Shown here: in pieces, positions 26,010 to 35,282 of the stretch | How the letters are laid out: every line of letters begins with the position of its first letter | How positions within the stretch are numbered: the first letter of the stretch is position 1 | DNA from: Polaribacter sp. | GTDB taxonomy: Bacteria; Bacteroidota; Bacteroidia; Flavobacteriales; Flavobacteriaceae | NCBI GenBank assembly: GCA_020740485.1 | Contig: DYMN01000004.1 | Coordinates: 1-64,000 of the forward strand | Reading direction: 5' to 3' | DNA length: 64,000 nt | Notes under the pieces: generated by a model | The model's database searches: none | What the model was told of the DNA's origin: nothing | Seen by the model: the letters and a program-made list of their open reading frames with translations, nothing else | Translations under genes and position numbers: made by a program

Positions 26010-26381
26010 TTAGCATTTTTCCCCCATTCTGAGTTCTTCTTTCTTTGAATTACTTTTCTTGCTTTTTTTAGTTGACTTGCCTGTTTGCTCCTCTTTACTT
26101 TTTTGATTTGAACTACTTTTACATTCTTTTTCTTCTTTTTTTTCAGATTGTCCTTGACCACTACAATTTTCATTTCCCTGTGCTTTGACGTGATTTTGAC
26201 AAGTTTCTTTTTGCGCTGCAGAATGATTGCAATCTTTATGGGTCTCTTTTACCATTTCCCCACTACAATTATGGGAAACCTCCACTTTAATTTCTTGTTT
26301 CGTCTCTGTTTGTACATCTTGAGCTTTTAGGGCAACCGAAACAAACAAAATAAATACAGTACCTATAAATAGTTTTTTCAT
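26010..26381 (-). CDS. Small secreted Cys/His-rich protein
   Basis: A 123-residue protein with a Sec signal (residues 1-20, ending LKAQ). The mature N-terminal half spaces Cys and His regularly (SHNC, HKDCNH, ETCQNH, NENC, KEC), which suggests metal binding. The C-terminal half is very Lys/Ser/Glu-rich with a final Cys. I do not recognise a family. A strong AT bias and low complexity mean it may be poorly conserved. It lies downstream of the exosortase F pair, 100 bases from the associated gene, but a functional link is not shown. Confidence 0.7.
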   Translation of the reverse strand: MKKLFIGTVFILFVSVALKAQDVQTETKQEIKVEVSHNCSGEMVKETHKDCNHSAAQKETCQNHVKAQGNENCSGQGQSEKKEEKECKSSSNQKSKEEQTGKSTKKSKKSNSKKEELRMGEKC

Positions 26382-26481
26382 TTTTAAATAATTTAGTGTT
26401 CATAATTAGAATTGCAAATGTAACAATTATTACATTCTGTACAACTTTTATTACATAAAATCACTTTTTTTTCCCAAAACA

Positions 26482-26916
26482 CTATTTTGAGATAGTCTTT
26501 TGGTAATGAAGAGCCGGTAACAGCAGAAATAAAAATAGTGGTTGAATTAAGAATCTGCGAATATAAAAAGCAATCAGGTAATTGTTTTCAAAATTGTTTC
26601 TCAATAGTAGCATTAAAGCACTCATCGATATTATAAAGCCAATAAAATAAAACCACGCACTGAATTTTAAAAAATCTTTTCTTTGAAAGAATAACCAAAT
26701 AATACCTAACGACAAGATTGAATTGATAAGATATCTCAAGAAAGTATTAAAAATAAATTTTAATTTATCAATTTCGTGTAATTTCACGTGCAAATAGTCA
26801 CTTTTAAAATAAGTAATCAACGGATCATAAAAAACCGATTCAAACCCTCGCACGGCCATTAACAGCCCCAACAAGTTAATAACCAAACTGAGCCTAATCC
26901 ACTTATTTTTTAGCAT
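26482..26916 (-). CDS. Exosortase F-associated membrane protein
   Basis: A 144-residue membrane protein with about four transmembrane helices. The segment VRGFESVFYDPLITYFKSDY and its position immediately downstream (one base) of the exosortase match the small partner seen with XrtF in Flavobacteriia. Its role is unknown; it is assumed to help the exosortase. Confidence 0.85.
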   Translation of the reverse strand: MLKNKWIRLSLVINLLGLLMAVRGFESVFYDPLITYFKSDYLHVKLHEIDKLKFIFNTFLRYLINSILSLGIIWLFFQRKDFLKFSAWFYFIGFIISMSALMLLLRNNFENNYLIAFYIRRFLIQPLFLFLLLPALHYQKTISK

Positions 26917-26917
26917 T

Positions 26918-27475
26918 CTACTCTGTTTTTTTTAAGAAAGATGCACTAAATACCAATCTCCAACTTCCTAATTCTATTTTTCGCACCCAAATCACCCATA
27001 GCATAAAAGTAAATCCGTAAATAATTGCCGGAAAAACGATTTGATGTAAAAAATGTGAATAAGCACTAAATCGATAAACAGCCCAGGTTAAAACTAATAT
27101 TCTAAACAAGTTTATAACGTAAATCAAAACCGTTCCAACTGCACCAAAAAGCAATGTATCTTTCCAAGTGCTGCTAAAAGCAATAATAAACGACCAAAAT
27201 AAAATGATAACACTTACTGCATTACAACCTTCCACTACTCTTGCCACATATTGAGAATTATAAATTAATTTCATAGATGGCTCATCCGTATTGGGTTCCG
27301 TTTGGATATTCATACCAAAAATCTTTCCAACGGCTACGGTTTGAAAAGAAACCTGCCGGGTAATTGGATCCGTTTTAATTTCAAAACTATTCAAATAGAA
27401 GGAATAAAGAAAGGAAAGAATAGTGTATGAAACAAAAAATTTAACAATAAAAAGAAGTACCGCTTTATATTTCAA
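26918..27475 (-). CDS. xrtF: Exosortase family protein XrtF
   Basis: A 185-residue inner-membrane transpeptidase-like protein with about five transmembrane helices. The proposed catalytic set is visible: Cys84 in VVEGCNAVSV, Arg125 in NLFRILVL, and His141 or His144 in AYSHFLHQIVFP. Exosortases process proteins carrying a C-terminal sorting signal and pass them to the surface; the sorting signal of XrtF targets is not known to me. The gene is co-transcribed with its partner (one-base gap). No candidate target was recognised in the window. Confidence 0.92.
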   Translation of the reverse strand: MKYKAVLLFIVKFFVSYTILSFLYSFYLNSFEIKTDPITRQVSFQTVAVGKIFGMNIQTEPNTDEPSMKLIYNSQYVARVVEGCNAVSVIILFWSFIIAFSSTWKDTLLFGAVGTVLIYVINLFRILVLTWAVYRFSAYSHFLHQIVFPAIIYGFTFMLWVIWVRKIELGSWRLVFSASFLKKTE

Positions 27476-27613
27476 AATTGTAAAACGTTTAGATTAGTTT
27501 ATGTTTTTACTTTTAAATTCTTAGAATGATTTAGAATGATAAGCTATAAAATCGCAAACCTAAAATATAATATTATACAGAAGTTAAAATAATTGAATAA
27601 TCAAATAAGTCTA

Positions 27614-29323
27614 TCATTTTTTATTTAAAATACTATGCTTTCGACCAAAACTAAAATAAATAACTAAACCTATAAAAAGCCATATTATAAACCGCATCCA
27701 ATTTGTAAATCCTAATTCGGTCATTAAGAAAAGATTAGTCAAAAGCCCTAAAACGGGAATTAACGATAGTTGATTTTTAACACTATAATATGTTAATAGG
27801 ACAGATGTAATTATAAATATATAAAAGGGAATTTGATGTTTCCAAATGTCCCAAGAGCTAAAATCAAATTTTTCAATAAGTCCGGAAAAGTGGTTAAAAT
27901 AAAAAATTAAAAATACAAGCCCCCATAATATTGGTAGCACAAATCGACTGTTAATATAAGGTATTTTAAATAGTTTTTTATTGTTTTCGACTTGCAGATC
28001 ATCTTTCATTACTAAAACACCCGCTGATACTAAAACAAAAGCGAACAAGGTGCCAATACTGGTCAAGTCCGTTACTTCTGTCAAATTCATAAATAGGGTG
28101 GGAATCGCCACAAAAATACCGGTAATGATGGTAGCAAACGAAGGCGTTTTAAATTTGGGATGAATCGTAGCAAATTTTTTAGGCAATAGTCCGTCACGAC
28201 TCATACTCATCCAGATTCTAGGCTGACCCAATTGAAAAACCAATAGCACACTTGCCATTGCCACAATAGCTCCAATGGCGATAAATCCGGATAAATAATC
28301 TAAATGCAATTTTTCAAAAACAAATGCCAAAGGATCGCCTACCCCTAATTCCTCGTAATTAACCATTCCCGTTAAAACCAAACTAATAGCAACATAAAAT
28401 ATTGTAGTGATTACTAAGGAGTAAATCATCGCTCGTGGTAAATCACGCTGCGGGTTTATTGATTCTTCAGCCGTAGTAGAAATGGCATCGAACCCAATGT
28501 AAGCAAAAAACACACCGGATACTCCTTTTAACACCCCACTCACGCCGTTAGGAGCAAAAGGATTCCAATTTTCCGGATTGACATAAAATGCCCCAACAGT
28601 TATGACAACAAGTAATATAATCAATTTGATAATTACCATAATATTTCCGGTTATCTTAGCTTCTTTTATACCTATATAAATTAATATGGTTATTAAAACT
28701 ACTATGGTAAACGCCGGAATATCCGCAATGAATTTGATACCAAATAAAATGGGAGCATTTTGCCAAGCGTGATAAGCTGTTTGTAAATTAAAAGGTAAAT
28801 CATCAAAAGCAATTCCGCTGGCTAACTGTTCAGTTGCGGATTGAAAACCTCGCATAGCAGAAAGATAATCAACGGATAAAAATTCAGGAAAATGAACTCC
28901 TATTCCACCTAAAAATCCGGTGAAATAGTCTGACCACGAAATAGCAACGGCGATATTTCCAACTGCATATTCCATAATCAAATCCCAACCGATGATCCAC
29001 GCTATTAATTCGCCAAAACTGACGTAAGCATAGGTGTAGGCACTTCCACTGATGGGCACCCTTGAAGCAAACTGGGCATAACTTAATGCGGATAATAAAG
29101 ATGCAAAAGCAGTAAATATAAAAAGTAAGGAGACGGCCGGACCCCCATTTACAGCCGCATTTCCTATAGTACTGAAAATACCGGCTCCAATAATGGCAGC
29201 TATTCCCATTGCTGTGAGGTCCACAACCGATAAATTACGTTTTAAATGTGAAGCAGATTCTTTATTTTCTACTTCATTCTCAATATTTTTAATACTTTTT
29301 TTTCTAAAAAGTGAATTACTCAT
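27614..29323 (-). CDS. Amino-acid permease (APC superfamily)
   Basis: A 569-residue permease with about 12-14 transmembrane helices and the APC-type first helix region GIAAIIGAGIFSTIGNAA. The central segment GFDAISTTAEESINPQRDLP is typical of cationic-amino-acid transporter-like members (CAT). Substrate is not determined from the sequence. The gene is monocistronic, with 138 bases of AT-rich sequence between it and the xrtF start and a terminator of the upstream receptor gene ahead of it. Confidence 0.92.
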   Translation of the reverse strand: MSNSLFRKKSIKNIENEVENKESASHLKRNLSVVDLTAMGIAAIIGAGIFSTIGNAAVNGGPAVSLLFIFTAFASLLSALSYAQFASRVPISGSAYTYAYVSFGELIAWIIGWDLIMEYAVGNIAVAISWSDYFTGFLGGIGVHFPEFLSVDYLSAMRGFQSATEQLASGIAFDDLPFNLQTAYHAWQNAPILFGIKFIADIPAFTIVVLITILIYIGIKEAKITGNIMVIIKLIILLVVITVGAFYVNPENWNPFAPNGVSGVLKGVSGVFFAYIGFDAISTTAEESINPQRDLPRAMIYSLVITTIFYVAISLVLTGMVNYEELGVGDPLAFVFEKLHLDYLSGFIAIGAIVAMASVLLVFQLGQPRIWMSMSRDGLLPKKFATIHPKFKTPSFATIITGIFVAIPTLFMNLTEVTDLTSIGTLFAFVLVSAGVLVMKDDLQVENNKKLFKIPYINSRFVLPILWGLVFLIFYFNHFSGLIEKFDFSSWDIWKHQIPFYIFIITSVLLTYYSVKNQLSLIPVLGLLTNLFLMTELGFTNWMRFIIWLFIGLVIYFSFGRKHSILNKK

Positions 29324-29399
29324 AAATTATTTAGTTTTCTTTTACAAATATAAAAGATTATTTAAGGTATTATGAATTAATATCAAAATATGATGAAAT

Positions 29400-29430
29400 A
29401 AAAAAACCGCCTGAAAAAAATCGGACGGTC
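29400..29430 (-). terminator. Terminator of the TonB-dependent receptor gene
   Basis: On the minus strand ACCGTCCGA, a seven-T loop, TCAGGCGGT and a run of seven T lie 26 bases after the receptor stop; the stem has one mismatch and one G-U pair. Confidence 0.7.
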
Positions 29431-29455
29431 ATTTAATATATAAAAAAACGTTTAA

Positions 29456-31873
29456 CTATATCATATCTTCCCCTCCATTATCTTCTCTTACGGGCTGTTT
29501 ATTTTGTTTTTTCTTTTGATTAAAACGAAACGTAAAGTTCAGATTAAATTGTCGTGGCATCCATTGCATTTTAGCATAAGAACTAAATGTGGGGTCATAA
29601 TTGTATACCTGTCTGTAACGGGTATTAAAAATATCACTTGCATTAAATGAAATGGTTCCGTTATCTTTCAAAACATCTACACTATAGGCTGCGTTAGACA
29701 CAAAAACCGGCTCACGTCTTAATCTACTACTTTCGTAAGGACCTTCATACATCATAGTAAATTGAAAATCAGATTTTTTTGATAATTTCGCTTTGGCAGC
29801 AAAACGATCATTCCAACTGTAATTATCGGTTCCATAATTTACATTCTGATAACTTCCAATGGTTTTGTATTTGAAAAAATTGAAAGTATTACTCAATTGA
29901 ATCATTTTTATGGGGCTATAAGTCAAGGTCAATTCTGAACCTATACGGGTTTCACTGTTCAGATTGATTGGAGTTGTCATTATTTTATTTGTTCCATTGA
30001 TGATTTCGGGTGTTACCACACGTACCATTTGAATGGCGTTATTAGCATATTGATAATAAGCTGAAGTATAAAGTGAAAATTGATTCCATTTTTTATAATA
30101 ACCTATATCAGCCGTATAGCTTATTACAGGGTCTAAATCAGGATTTCCTCTGAACACGTTGGTTTCACTGGTTCTAGATTCAAACGGATTCAATTGACGA
30201 TCGTGTGGACGACGTATTCTACGGTTAAATCCAGCTGTTATGTTTTCATTTTCCTTTAATTCATAGGTGAGGTTTAAAGTAGGAAAAAGGTTAGTGTATT
30301 TTTTATCAATGTCAATATTAGGGTAATCTACCGTTTCTTGTCCATCTAAAAAAATGTAAGTATGTTCCATTCTCAAACCGAACAAGGCAGAGAGTTGATT
30401 CCATTTAGTGCCGTATTGCAAGTAGGCTGAATAAATATTTTGATTACTTTTTAATAGATTTGACACATCTGTATTGAGTACAAAAGTCCCATTTTCGTAT
30501 TCATTCACTACGTAATCAACACTTGATTTGTCTATATTGGCTTGAAAACCGGCTTCAAATTGTTGTTTTTCGCCTAAGGGTAATACATAATCAGATTTGA
30601 TTAACCAACTTTTTTGATTTTCATCTTTTAGATTTTTTTCATTGGGTACTGTTCCGGTATTATTTAAATTTTCGGTGATGTAATAATTTTCTACTTCCTT
30701 ATCATCTTCATATTTAAGATCTATGGTCCATTTATGATCGTCTTTTTTAAACTTTTGAGTAAAATTCAAGGCGTATTCCAGTACTTGGTCATTTTCGTCT
30801 TGATCTTCCCATCGTAAATACAATTCGGGATCGGTACCGTACACATTTCTCTCAGCTGTTGCATACGAACTATTGGGTGATTTTCTATAAAGTACGCTTC
30901 CGGTTACACTGGCTTTTTCTCCCAAAAAATATTCTAATCCTATATTTCCGTTAAATCCTTTACGAGTACGTTCCGTTTCAATAGTTTCTTCGGTTAGTTT
31001 ATTTAATTCAGAACCAACGTAATTATAGTAAAGGCTATTTCCGATACTTTTTCTATAACTATAGCCTAAATTACTAAAGAGATTAAAATACTTGTTCCTG
31101 TTATTTAAATTAACAGATACACCGTGATTATCCGGAATTCCTGTGTTTAAGGAAACAGAAGCATTAAAACCGGTTACCGTCCCTTTGCGAAGAACAATGT
31201 TAATAATACCGGCAGTGCCTTCTGCATCATAGCGAGCCGAAGGGCTTGTAATTACTTCTACCTTTTGGATGGCATCTGCCGGAAGTTGGCGCAAGGCATC
31301 CGTAGCACTCAATCCCACCAATCCACTGGGTTTTCCATCTATTAAGATTCTGACACTTTCGTTGCCTCGTAAACTCACATTACCTTCTACATCAACGGAT
31401 ACTGAAGGCACATTGTCTAATACGTCGGTAGCTGTACCTCCTTTTACAGTCATATCTTTACCTACGTTGTATATTTTTTTGTCTAATTTGACCTCAACAG
31501 TAGATTTTTCGGCTACAATTTCCACTTCGCCCAATGTTTCAGCTTCTGACTCCATATAAATTGTGCCTAAATTTAGGTTTTGCGTAATTTTTTTCAATCC
31601 TAAATCGATGGTTTTATAGGACAAAAACTCAACCGTTACTTTGTAATTCCCGGCAGGTATGTTGATTTCAAATTTGCCATTGGCATCGGAAATTCCACCA
31701 TTCACTTGCCCTTTTTCAGGGGTGAATATCAAAGTGGCATATTCTAATGGGTAATTACTTCCTTTTTCCAAAACACTTCCGGTTACTTGCACTTGCGGTC
31801 GGTTTTGATTGGGGTTTTGAGCAAAATTTACGATGGAAACGAATAGCAAAATGTTTAGAAAAATAAATTTCAT
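29456..31873 (-). CDS. TonB-dependent receptor-like outer-membrane protein
   Basis: An 805-residue outer-membrane protein. A signal peptide (residues 1-18) is followed by a carboxypeptidase-regulatory-like domain (about 25-110), a plug domain with the segment NVSLRGNESVRILIDGKPSG, and a long beta-barrel with NPDLDPVISYTADIGYYKKW. This is the OMP_b-brl_3 type of receptor, which often takes peptides or metals rather than sugars, but no substrate can be named. There is no SusD partner here. It ends with a low-complexity QKKKQNKQPVREDNGGEDMI tail, unusual for a barrel, which normally ends in an aromatic residue. Confidence 0.9.
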   Translation of the reverse strand: MKFIFLNILLFVSIVNFAQNPNQNRPQVQVTGSVLEKGSNYPLEYATLIFTPEKGQVNGGISDANGKFEINIPAGNYKVTVEFLSYKTIDLGLKKITQNLNLGTIYMESEAETLGEVEIVAEKSTVEVKLDKKIYNVGKDMTVKGGTATDVLDNVPSVSVDVEGNVSLRGNESVRILIDGKPSGLVGLSATDALRQLPADAIQKVEVITSPSARYDAEGTAGIINIVLRKGTVTGFNASVSLNTGIPDNHGVSVNLNNRNKYFNLFSNLGYSYRKSIGNSLYYNYVGSELNKLTEETIETERTRKGFNGNIGLEYFLGEKASVTGSVLYRKSPNSSYATAERNVYGTDPELYLRWEDQDENDQVLEYALNFTQKFKKDDHKWTIDLKYEDDKEVENYYITENLNNTGTVPNEKNLKDENQKSWLIKSDYVLPLGEKQQFEAGFQANIDKSSVDYVVNEYENGTFVLNTDVSNLLKSNQNIYSAYLQYGTKWNQLSALFGLRMEHTYIFLDGQETVDYPNIDIDKKYTNLFPTLNLTYELKENENITAGFNRRIRRPHDRQLNPFESRTSETNVFRGNPDLDPVISYTADIGYYKKWNQFSLYTSAYYQYANNAIQMVRVVTPEIINGTNKIMTTPINLNSETRIGSELTLTYSPIKMIQLSNTFNFFKYKTIGSYQNVNYGTDNYSWNDRFAAKAKLSKKSDFQFTMMYEGPYESSRLRREPVFVSNAAYSVDVLKDNGTISFNASDIFNTRYRQVYNYDPTFSSYAKMQWMPRQFNLNFTFRFNQKKKQNKQPVREDNGGEDMI

Positions 31874-32324
31874 GTGTTTAGATTTATTAGTTCACTTTGT
31901 GTTATTTTTTTATGGAGTTCACTGATGTGCACACGCTAAAGACGTGACAGGTACGCAGTTGTTTTTTATTGGTCATCCCGCCTGGCGTTACAGGAATGTA
32001 ATAGCCTTTTAACCATTCCCGGTTGGTATGATGTTATTCTTATGGCTATTTCATCTTAAATTAATTAATATTTCAAAATTAGACCGCAAATCTAACGAGA
32101 TGTAACAAGGACATCTGTTAATATCTTGTTAAAGGTTTTTTAAGAAATTGCCTTAATTTAGGGTTCTTAAAGGCATAGGAATTAATGTTTTTTTGAAGTA
32201 CAAATCACTTTTGCATACTCTTAACCTATTCGGTTTGTGTGAAGGCAAACCAATAAAATTCACAGCTACAGTTTTCTTGAAGTTTATTTTTTCATCTAAT
32301 AACATTGTATTTCAAAAATAATTG
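31874..32324. other. Non-coding region with dispersed-repeat copy, 487 bases in all
   Basis: The gap between the divergent receptor gene and the subtilase gene has no credible reading frame. It holds a composite of two dispersed repeats: 31920-31960 (matches 13266-13305) and 32021-32056 (matches 25018-25053). The subtilase promoter is at its end. Nothing else was recognised. Confidence 0.7.
31920..32056 (+). repeat. Dispersed intergenic repeat, composite copy
   Basis: It contains both segments found singly at 13266 and 25011, about 60 bases apart, suggesting that they are fragments of one longer element. Confidence 0.65.
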
Positions 32325-32332
32325 TACTTTTG
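32305..32332 (+). promoter_or_regulatory. Promoter of the subtilase lipoprotein gene
   Basis: TTG (32305-32307), a 17-base spacer and TACTTTTG (32325-32332) match the Bacteroidota consensus; the ATG follows 28 bases later. Confidence 0.65.
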
Positions 32333-32360
32333 ATAGACTAACCTTTTAAATTTTATTTTT

Positions 32361-33833
32361 ATGAAACAAATTATTTACCTAATGTCCTTATTCTTGATTT
32401 TCTTAACATCTTGTAATCAAGATTTTAAAGAAACCACATTTGCCACCGAACAAGAACCGGAAAAATCCCTTACTTCTTCTGAGATTGTTAAAAATATTGA
32501 CGATTCGTTTAAAGTCAAAGGGAAATTTGATTGGAATGAAACTTCTGATTTGATGGTTTGGAGTGCTGCTTTGGAAGGTCAAAATATATTGGCAGTCGGT
32601 TATGGAAACGAAAGTTTCAGAAGTTATGAGACCAAAGACCTCAAAGATTTAAAAACGAGAATTTTAGAAATAATTACTGCTTCAGAAGGAAAAAAAACTG
32701 AAGAAATACTCAAGTATGAAGATGATGTATTAAATTATTTCGATGTGGTGATTACCAAATTTGAGACGGTTCAAAAATTGAGAAAATTAAACGGCATCAG
32801 GTATGTAGAACCAACCGGTTATGCTCTCCCACAAGATCAGAAAAGCGATTCTGGATGTTCTACGGGGGGCGAAACCATTGCTGTTGCAGATTACGGTACC
32901 CTTTCTAGCGGTGCAAAAGTACCTTGGAATTACTATATCCACAAAATTAATCAAGCGTGGGCATACAGCACTGGAAGAGGAGTAACCGTGGCGGTTATTG
33001 ATACCGGTGTGTCAAGCAATCAAATTTTATTAGGAAGTGAATTCGATGATTATTACTCCGGTAGAACGATTCAAAAATACGCAGCTTATGTTGATTCTTG
33101 GAATCCTTGGTCTAATACAACGGATGGTTATCATGATAAATGTGGACATGGCACCAGTGCTTGTAGCGCAGTAGGAGCCCCAAACAATAAAAGAGGAGCT
33201 CCGATAGGAGTTGCCTATGAATGTAATTTGATCTCCTACAGAGGTACAAGCGATGTGGTTTTAGATGGCTACCAAGAACAAAGAGGTGTAACACGTTCGC
33301 TGACTGAATTAGCAAACAAATCATCTGTAAAAATTATATCAATGTCCATCGGTTTTGCATGGTCTGTCGGTAATATTTCCGATGCTGTGAAATATGCCTA
33401 CAGTAAAGGAAAATTGATGTTTGCCGCCGGAGGCACTTCTACTGAATTGACTAATTGGTATCCTGTAATTTTTCCTGCCAGCATGGCTGAAACTATCGCA
33501 GTTACAGGTGTTGAAGAAGGAACTTTATACGATGAGTGTGATGTGTGTCATTATGGGTCAGAAATTGATTTTACCTATACAATGGAAAGAGAAAACAATC
33601 ATCATCAACCGGTTGCCGGCTATTACACGGGGCAAAATTCTTATTTTGGAGGTTCATCAGTAGCTACAGCTTCAACAGCCGGAATCGCGGCATTGGTTTG
33701 GGCAAAAAACCCGAGTTTTACACGTGCTCAAGTCATTGCCAGATTGAAATTTGCTGCTGCTTTATATCCTAATGAAAGCGCTGATTTTGGCTATGGAAAT
33801 ATTGATGCACTTAAAGCGGTAAGAGGATATTAA
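32361..33833 (+). CDS. Subtilisin-family (S8) protease lipoprotein
   Basis: A 490-residue lipoprotein with lipobox Cys18 (LTSC) and a prodomain-like region (about residues 25-170). The S8 triad is complete: Asp214 in VIDTGV, His263 in CGHGTSAC and Ser433 in GGSSVATAS. Several Cys pairs (for example the DECDVCHYG segment) suggest disulfides. There is no T9SS sorting domain, so it probably stays as a membrane-anchored protease, unlike the S8 protein at 57282. It has its own promoter and terminator. Confidence 0.94.
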   Translation: MKQIIYLMSLFLIFLTSCNQDFKETTFATEQEPEKSLTSSEIVKNIDDSFKVKGKFDWNETSDLMVWSAALEGQNILAVGYGNESFRSYETKDLKDLKTRILEIITASEGKKTEEILKYEDDVLNYFDVVITKFETVQKLRKLNGIRYVEPTGYALPQDQKSDSGCSTGGETIAVADYGTLSSGAKVPWNYYIHKINQAWAYSTGRGVTVAVIDTGVSSNQILLGSEFDDYYSGRTIQKYAAYVDSWNPWSNTTDGYHDKCGHGTSACSAVGAPNNKRGAPIGVAYECNLISYRGTSDVVLDGYQEQRGVTRSLTELANKSSVKIISMSIGFAWSVGNISDAVKYAYSKGKLMFAAGGTSTELTNWYPVIFPASMAETIAVTGVEEGTLYDECDVCHYGSEIDFTYTMERENNHHQPVAGYYTGQNSYFGGSSVATASTAGIAALVWAKNPSFTRAQVIARLKFAAALYPNESADFGYGNIDALKAVRGY

Positions 33834-33859
33834 TTGTGATTCCTATAATTAAATTCATA

Positions 33860-33890
33860 AAAGCCACTCAAAGATGAGTGGCTTTTTTTT
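33860..33890. terminator. Terminator after the subtilase gene
   Basis: AAAGCCACTCA, loop AAGA and TGAGTGGCTTT, with T8 on the plus strand. It reaches the stop codon of the convergent gene ending at 33889, and may serve both. Confidence 0.85.
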
Positions 33891-34422
33891 ATTTGAATAT
33901 GATTTCATCTTGAAAATCCCCTTCTGAGTTGATACAATACAGCGCTAAATTTTTCTTTAAAGTATCATTAACTTTATAGCAAGCAACAAATATTTTATCA
34001 TCATTCAGTAGAGAAATCCCTTTGGGTATAAATTGAGTAGCATCAAAACTCACCATGGAATATTCCCAAATTAAGGTTTCTTCAGGTGAAAATTTTTGAA
34101 CTGAAAGTGAATCATTATTAAAAATAAGCTTGTAAAGATTGTGAAAACCATCTGTTTTAGTGTCAATTACATTTTCATCACTATGAAAAGCATTAAAATC
34201 CAAATTGTGAAAAATAACATTATCATTGGAAATATAAATATTTTCGATAACAGTTTCGCCGTTTAAATTTTCTATAGTCAATTCCCCAACATGGTTTGCT
34301 AACGAATAATAGCTTATATCATTGCTGTTCTCATCATAAATACTCAATGTATATTTATTTTGAGCGGGTAGCGTTAGGGTAAATAATAGATAGCTAGCAA
34401 TCAGTACTTGATATTTTTTCAT
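33889..34422 (-). CDS. Short secreted protein of unknown function, possibly truncated
   Basis: A 177-residue protein with a Sec signal (residues 1-20, ending LPAQ). The rest is beta-rich with segments such as IPKGISLLNDDKIFVACYK and ALYCINSEGDFQDEIIFK that resemble strands of beta-propeller or T9SS cargo proteins. It lacks a T9SS C-terminal domain and ends on a strand at the terminator of the convergent gene, so it may be the 5' part of a larger gene. No clear family. Confidence 0.65.
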   Translation of the reverse strand: MKKYQVLIASYLLFTLTLPAQNKYTLSIYDENSNDISYYSLANHVGELTIENLNGETVIENIYISNDNVIFHNLDFNAFHSDENVIDTKTDGFHNLYKLIFNNDSLSVQKFSPEETLIWEYSMVSFDATQFIPKGISLLNDDKIFVACYKVNDTLKKNLALYCINSEGDFQDEIIFK

Positions 34423-34457
34423 GTGATTTAATTTTTACGCTTTCAAAAATGACAATT

Positions 34458-34478
34458 ATCAGTTTTCAGTTTTCAAAA
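34458..34478 (+). repeat. Short heptamer repeat (TCAGTTT type)
   Basis: ATCAGTT, TTCAGTT and TTCAAAA lie 36 bases upstream of the start at 34422. This is two full units and a decayed third. Confidence 0.5.
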
Positions 34479-34654
34479 ATAAAGGGTTAATTTTTATTGT
34501 GCAATTTTAATATAGGTTTATTTTCAAAAGTTATAAACATTTTAATAAACTAAATTACAATAAATTATTAGTTTAAAAAATAATTTTTATTTGAATTTAA
34601 AGATGCTAATTAAATAGATAAGTAAGTTATATTTTCAATCCGACTAATCGTAAA

Positions 34655-35282
34655 TTAAATATCCAAGTCAAATTTCTTTCTAAATTCATTGATTAATGGA
34701 TTGAATTCTACGAATTTTTCATATTTCTCCTCAGGCCTATAGAGAAAATTTTTTTCTTCAGAATCATCGTAACTCATTTGAAAAACAATGCTATAATTAT
34801 GCAATTTTTCTCTTAGATAGTTCAAAATAGGAGATTGATTTTTTCTTACCTCTTCCATCATCATTGCATTAGGATAGGTCAATTTAATAAGGGTATCTTC
34901 TAAAATAGGTTCTTTTGAATTCAAAATGGCAGCTAACATTTTTTCACCTTGTTTTGTGAGTATGTCTATATATTCTCTCCAATAGCCAATAAAATCAGCT
35001 TGAGAAAATGGTTTTTTGGGTAAATCAACTTCTATGCTTGGTGTATTTTGCGCAACTTCATTTTTCTTGTTGACCGCATTCAAACTCAATGCAGAACTTC
35101 TTTTTCGGAGGGTATTTTCCTTTGGAATAGATTGTTTTTCTGTGGATGTAATATCAGAATTGTAAACTTTTAAGGTTTCATTTATTAGATTAGGTTTTTC
35201 AGCTTGAATTTGATTTCCAACTTTTGTAACTTTATTAGCTTTGAAAAATTGAGGACTAATTATAAAATTCAGTTTTTTTTTT
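34655..35282 (-). CDS. dnaX: DnaX tau-specific C-terminal region, -1 frame
   Basis: This is the C-terminal part of DNA polymerase III gamma/tau, in the -1 frame relative to the upstream dnaX frame. From the A10 run (35282-35273) to the stop at 34655 the frame is open without interruption: LNFIISPQFFKANK, then a linker, then the segment FIGYWREYIDILTKQGEKML and the end EFNPLINEFRKKFDLDI, all typical of the flavobacterial DnaX C-terminus. The long product would be 565 residues. An independent start (TTG at 35089) exists but would omit the linker. This domain normally contacts the polymerase alpha subunit and DnaB helicase. Confidence 0.85.

Noticed and set aside
25982-26173. Second small frame inside the Cys/His-rich gene
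   Set aside because: Lys-rich frame in an A/T-rich repeat-like stretch, overlapping a better signal-peptide gene.
32361-33833. T9SS cargo
   Set aside because: It has a lipobox and lacks a T9SS C-terminal sorting domain; it ends on the S8 catalytic domain.
34655-35089. Separate small gene after dnaX (TTG start)
   Set aside because: The frame is open upstream to the A10 run of dnaX, and its sequence is the usual DnaX C-terminal region, so it is treated as part of dnaX.
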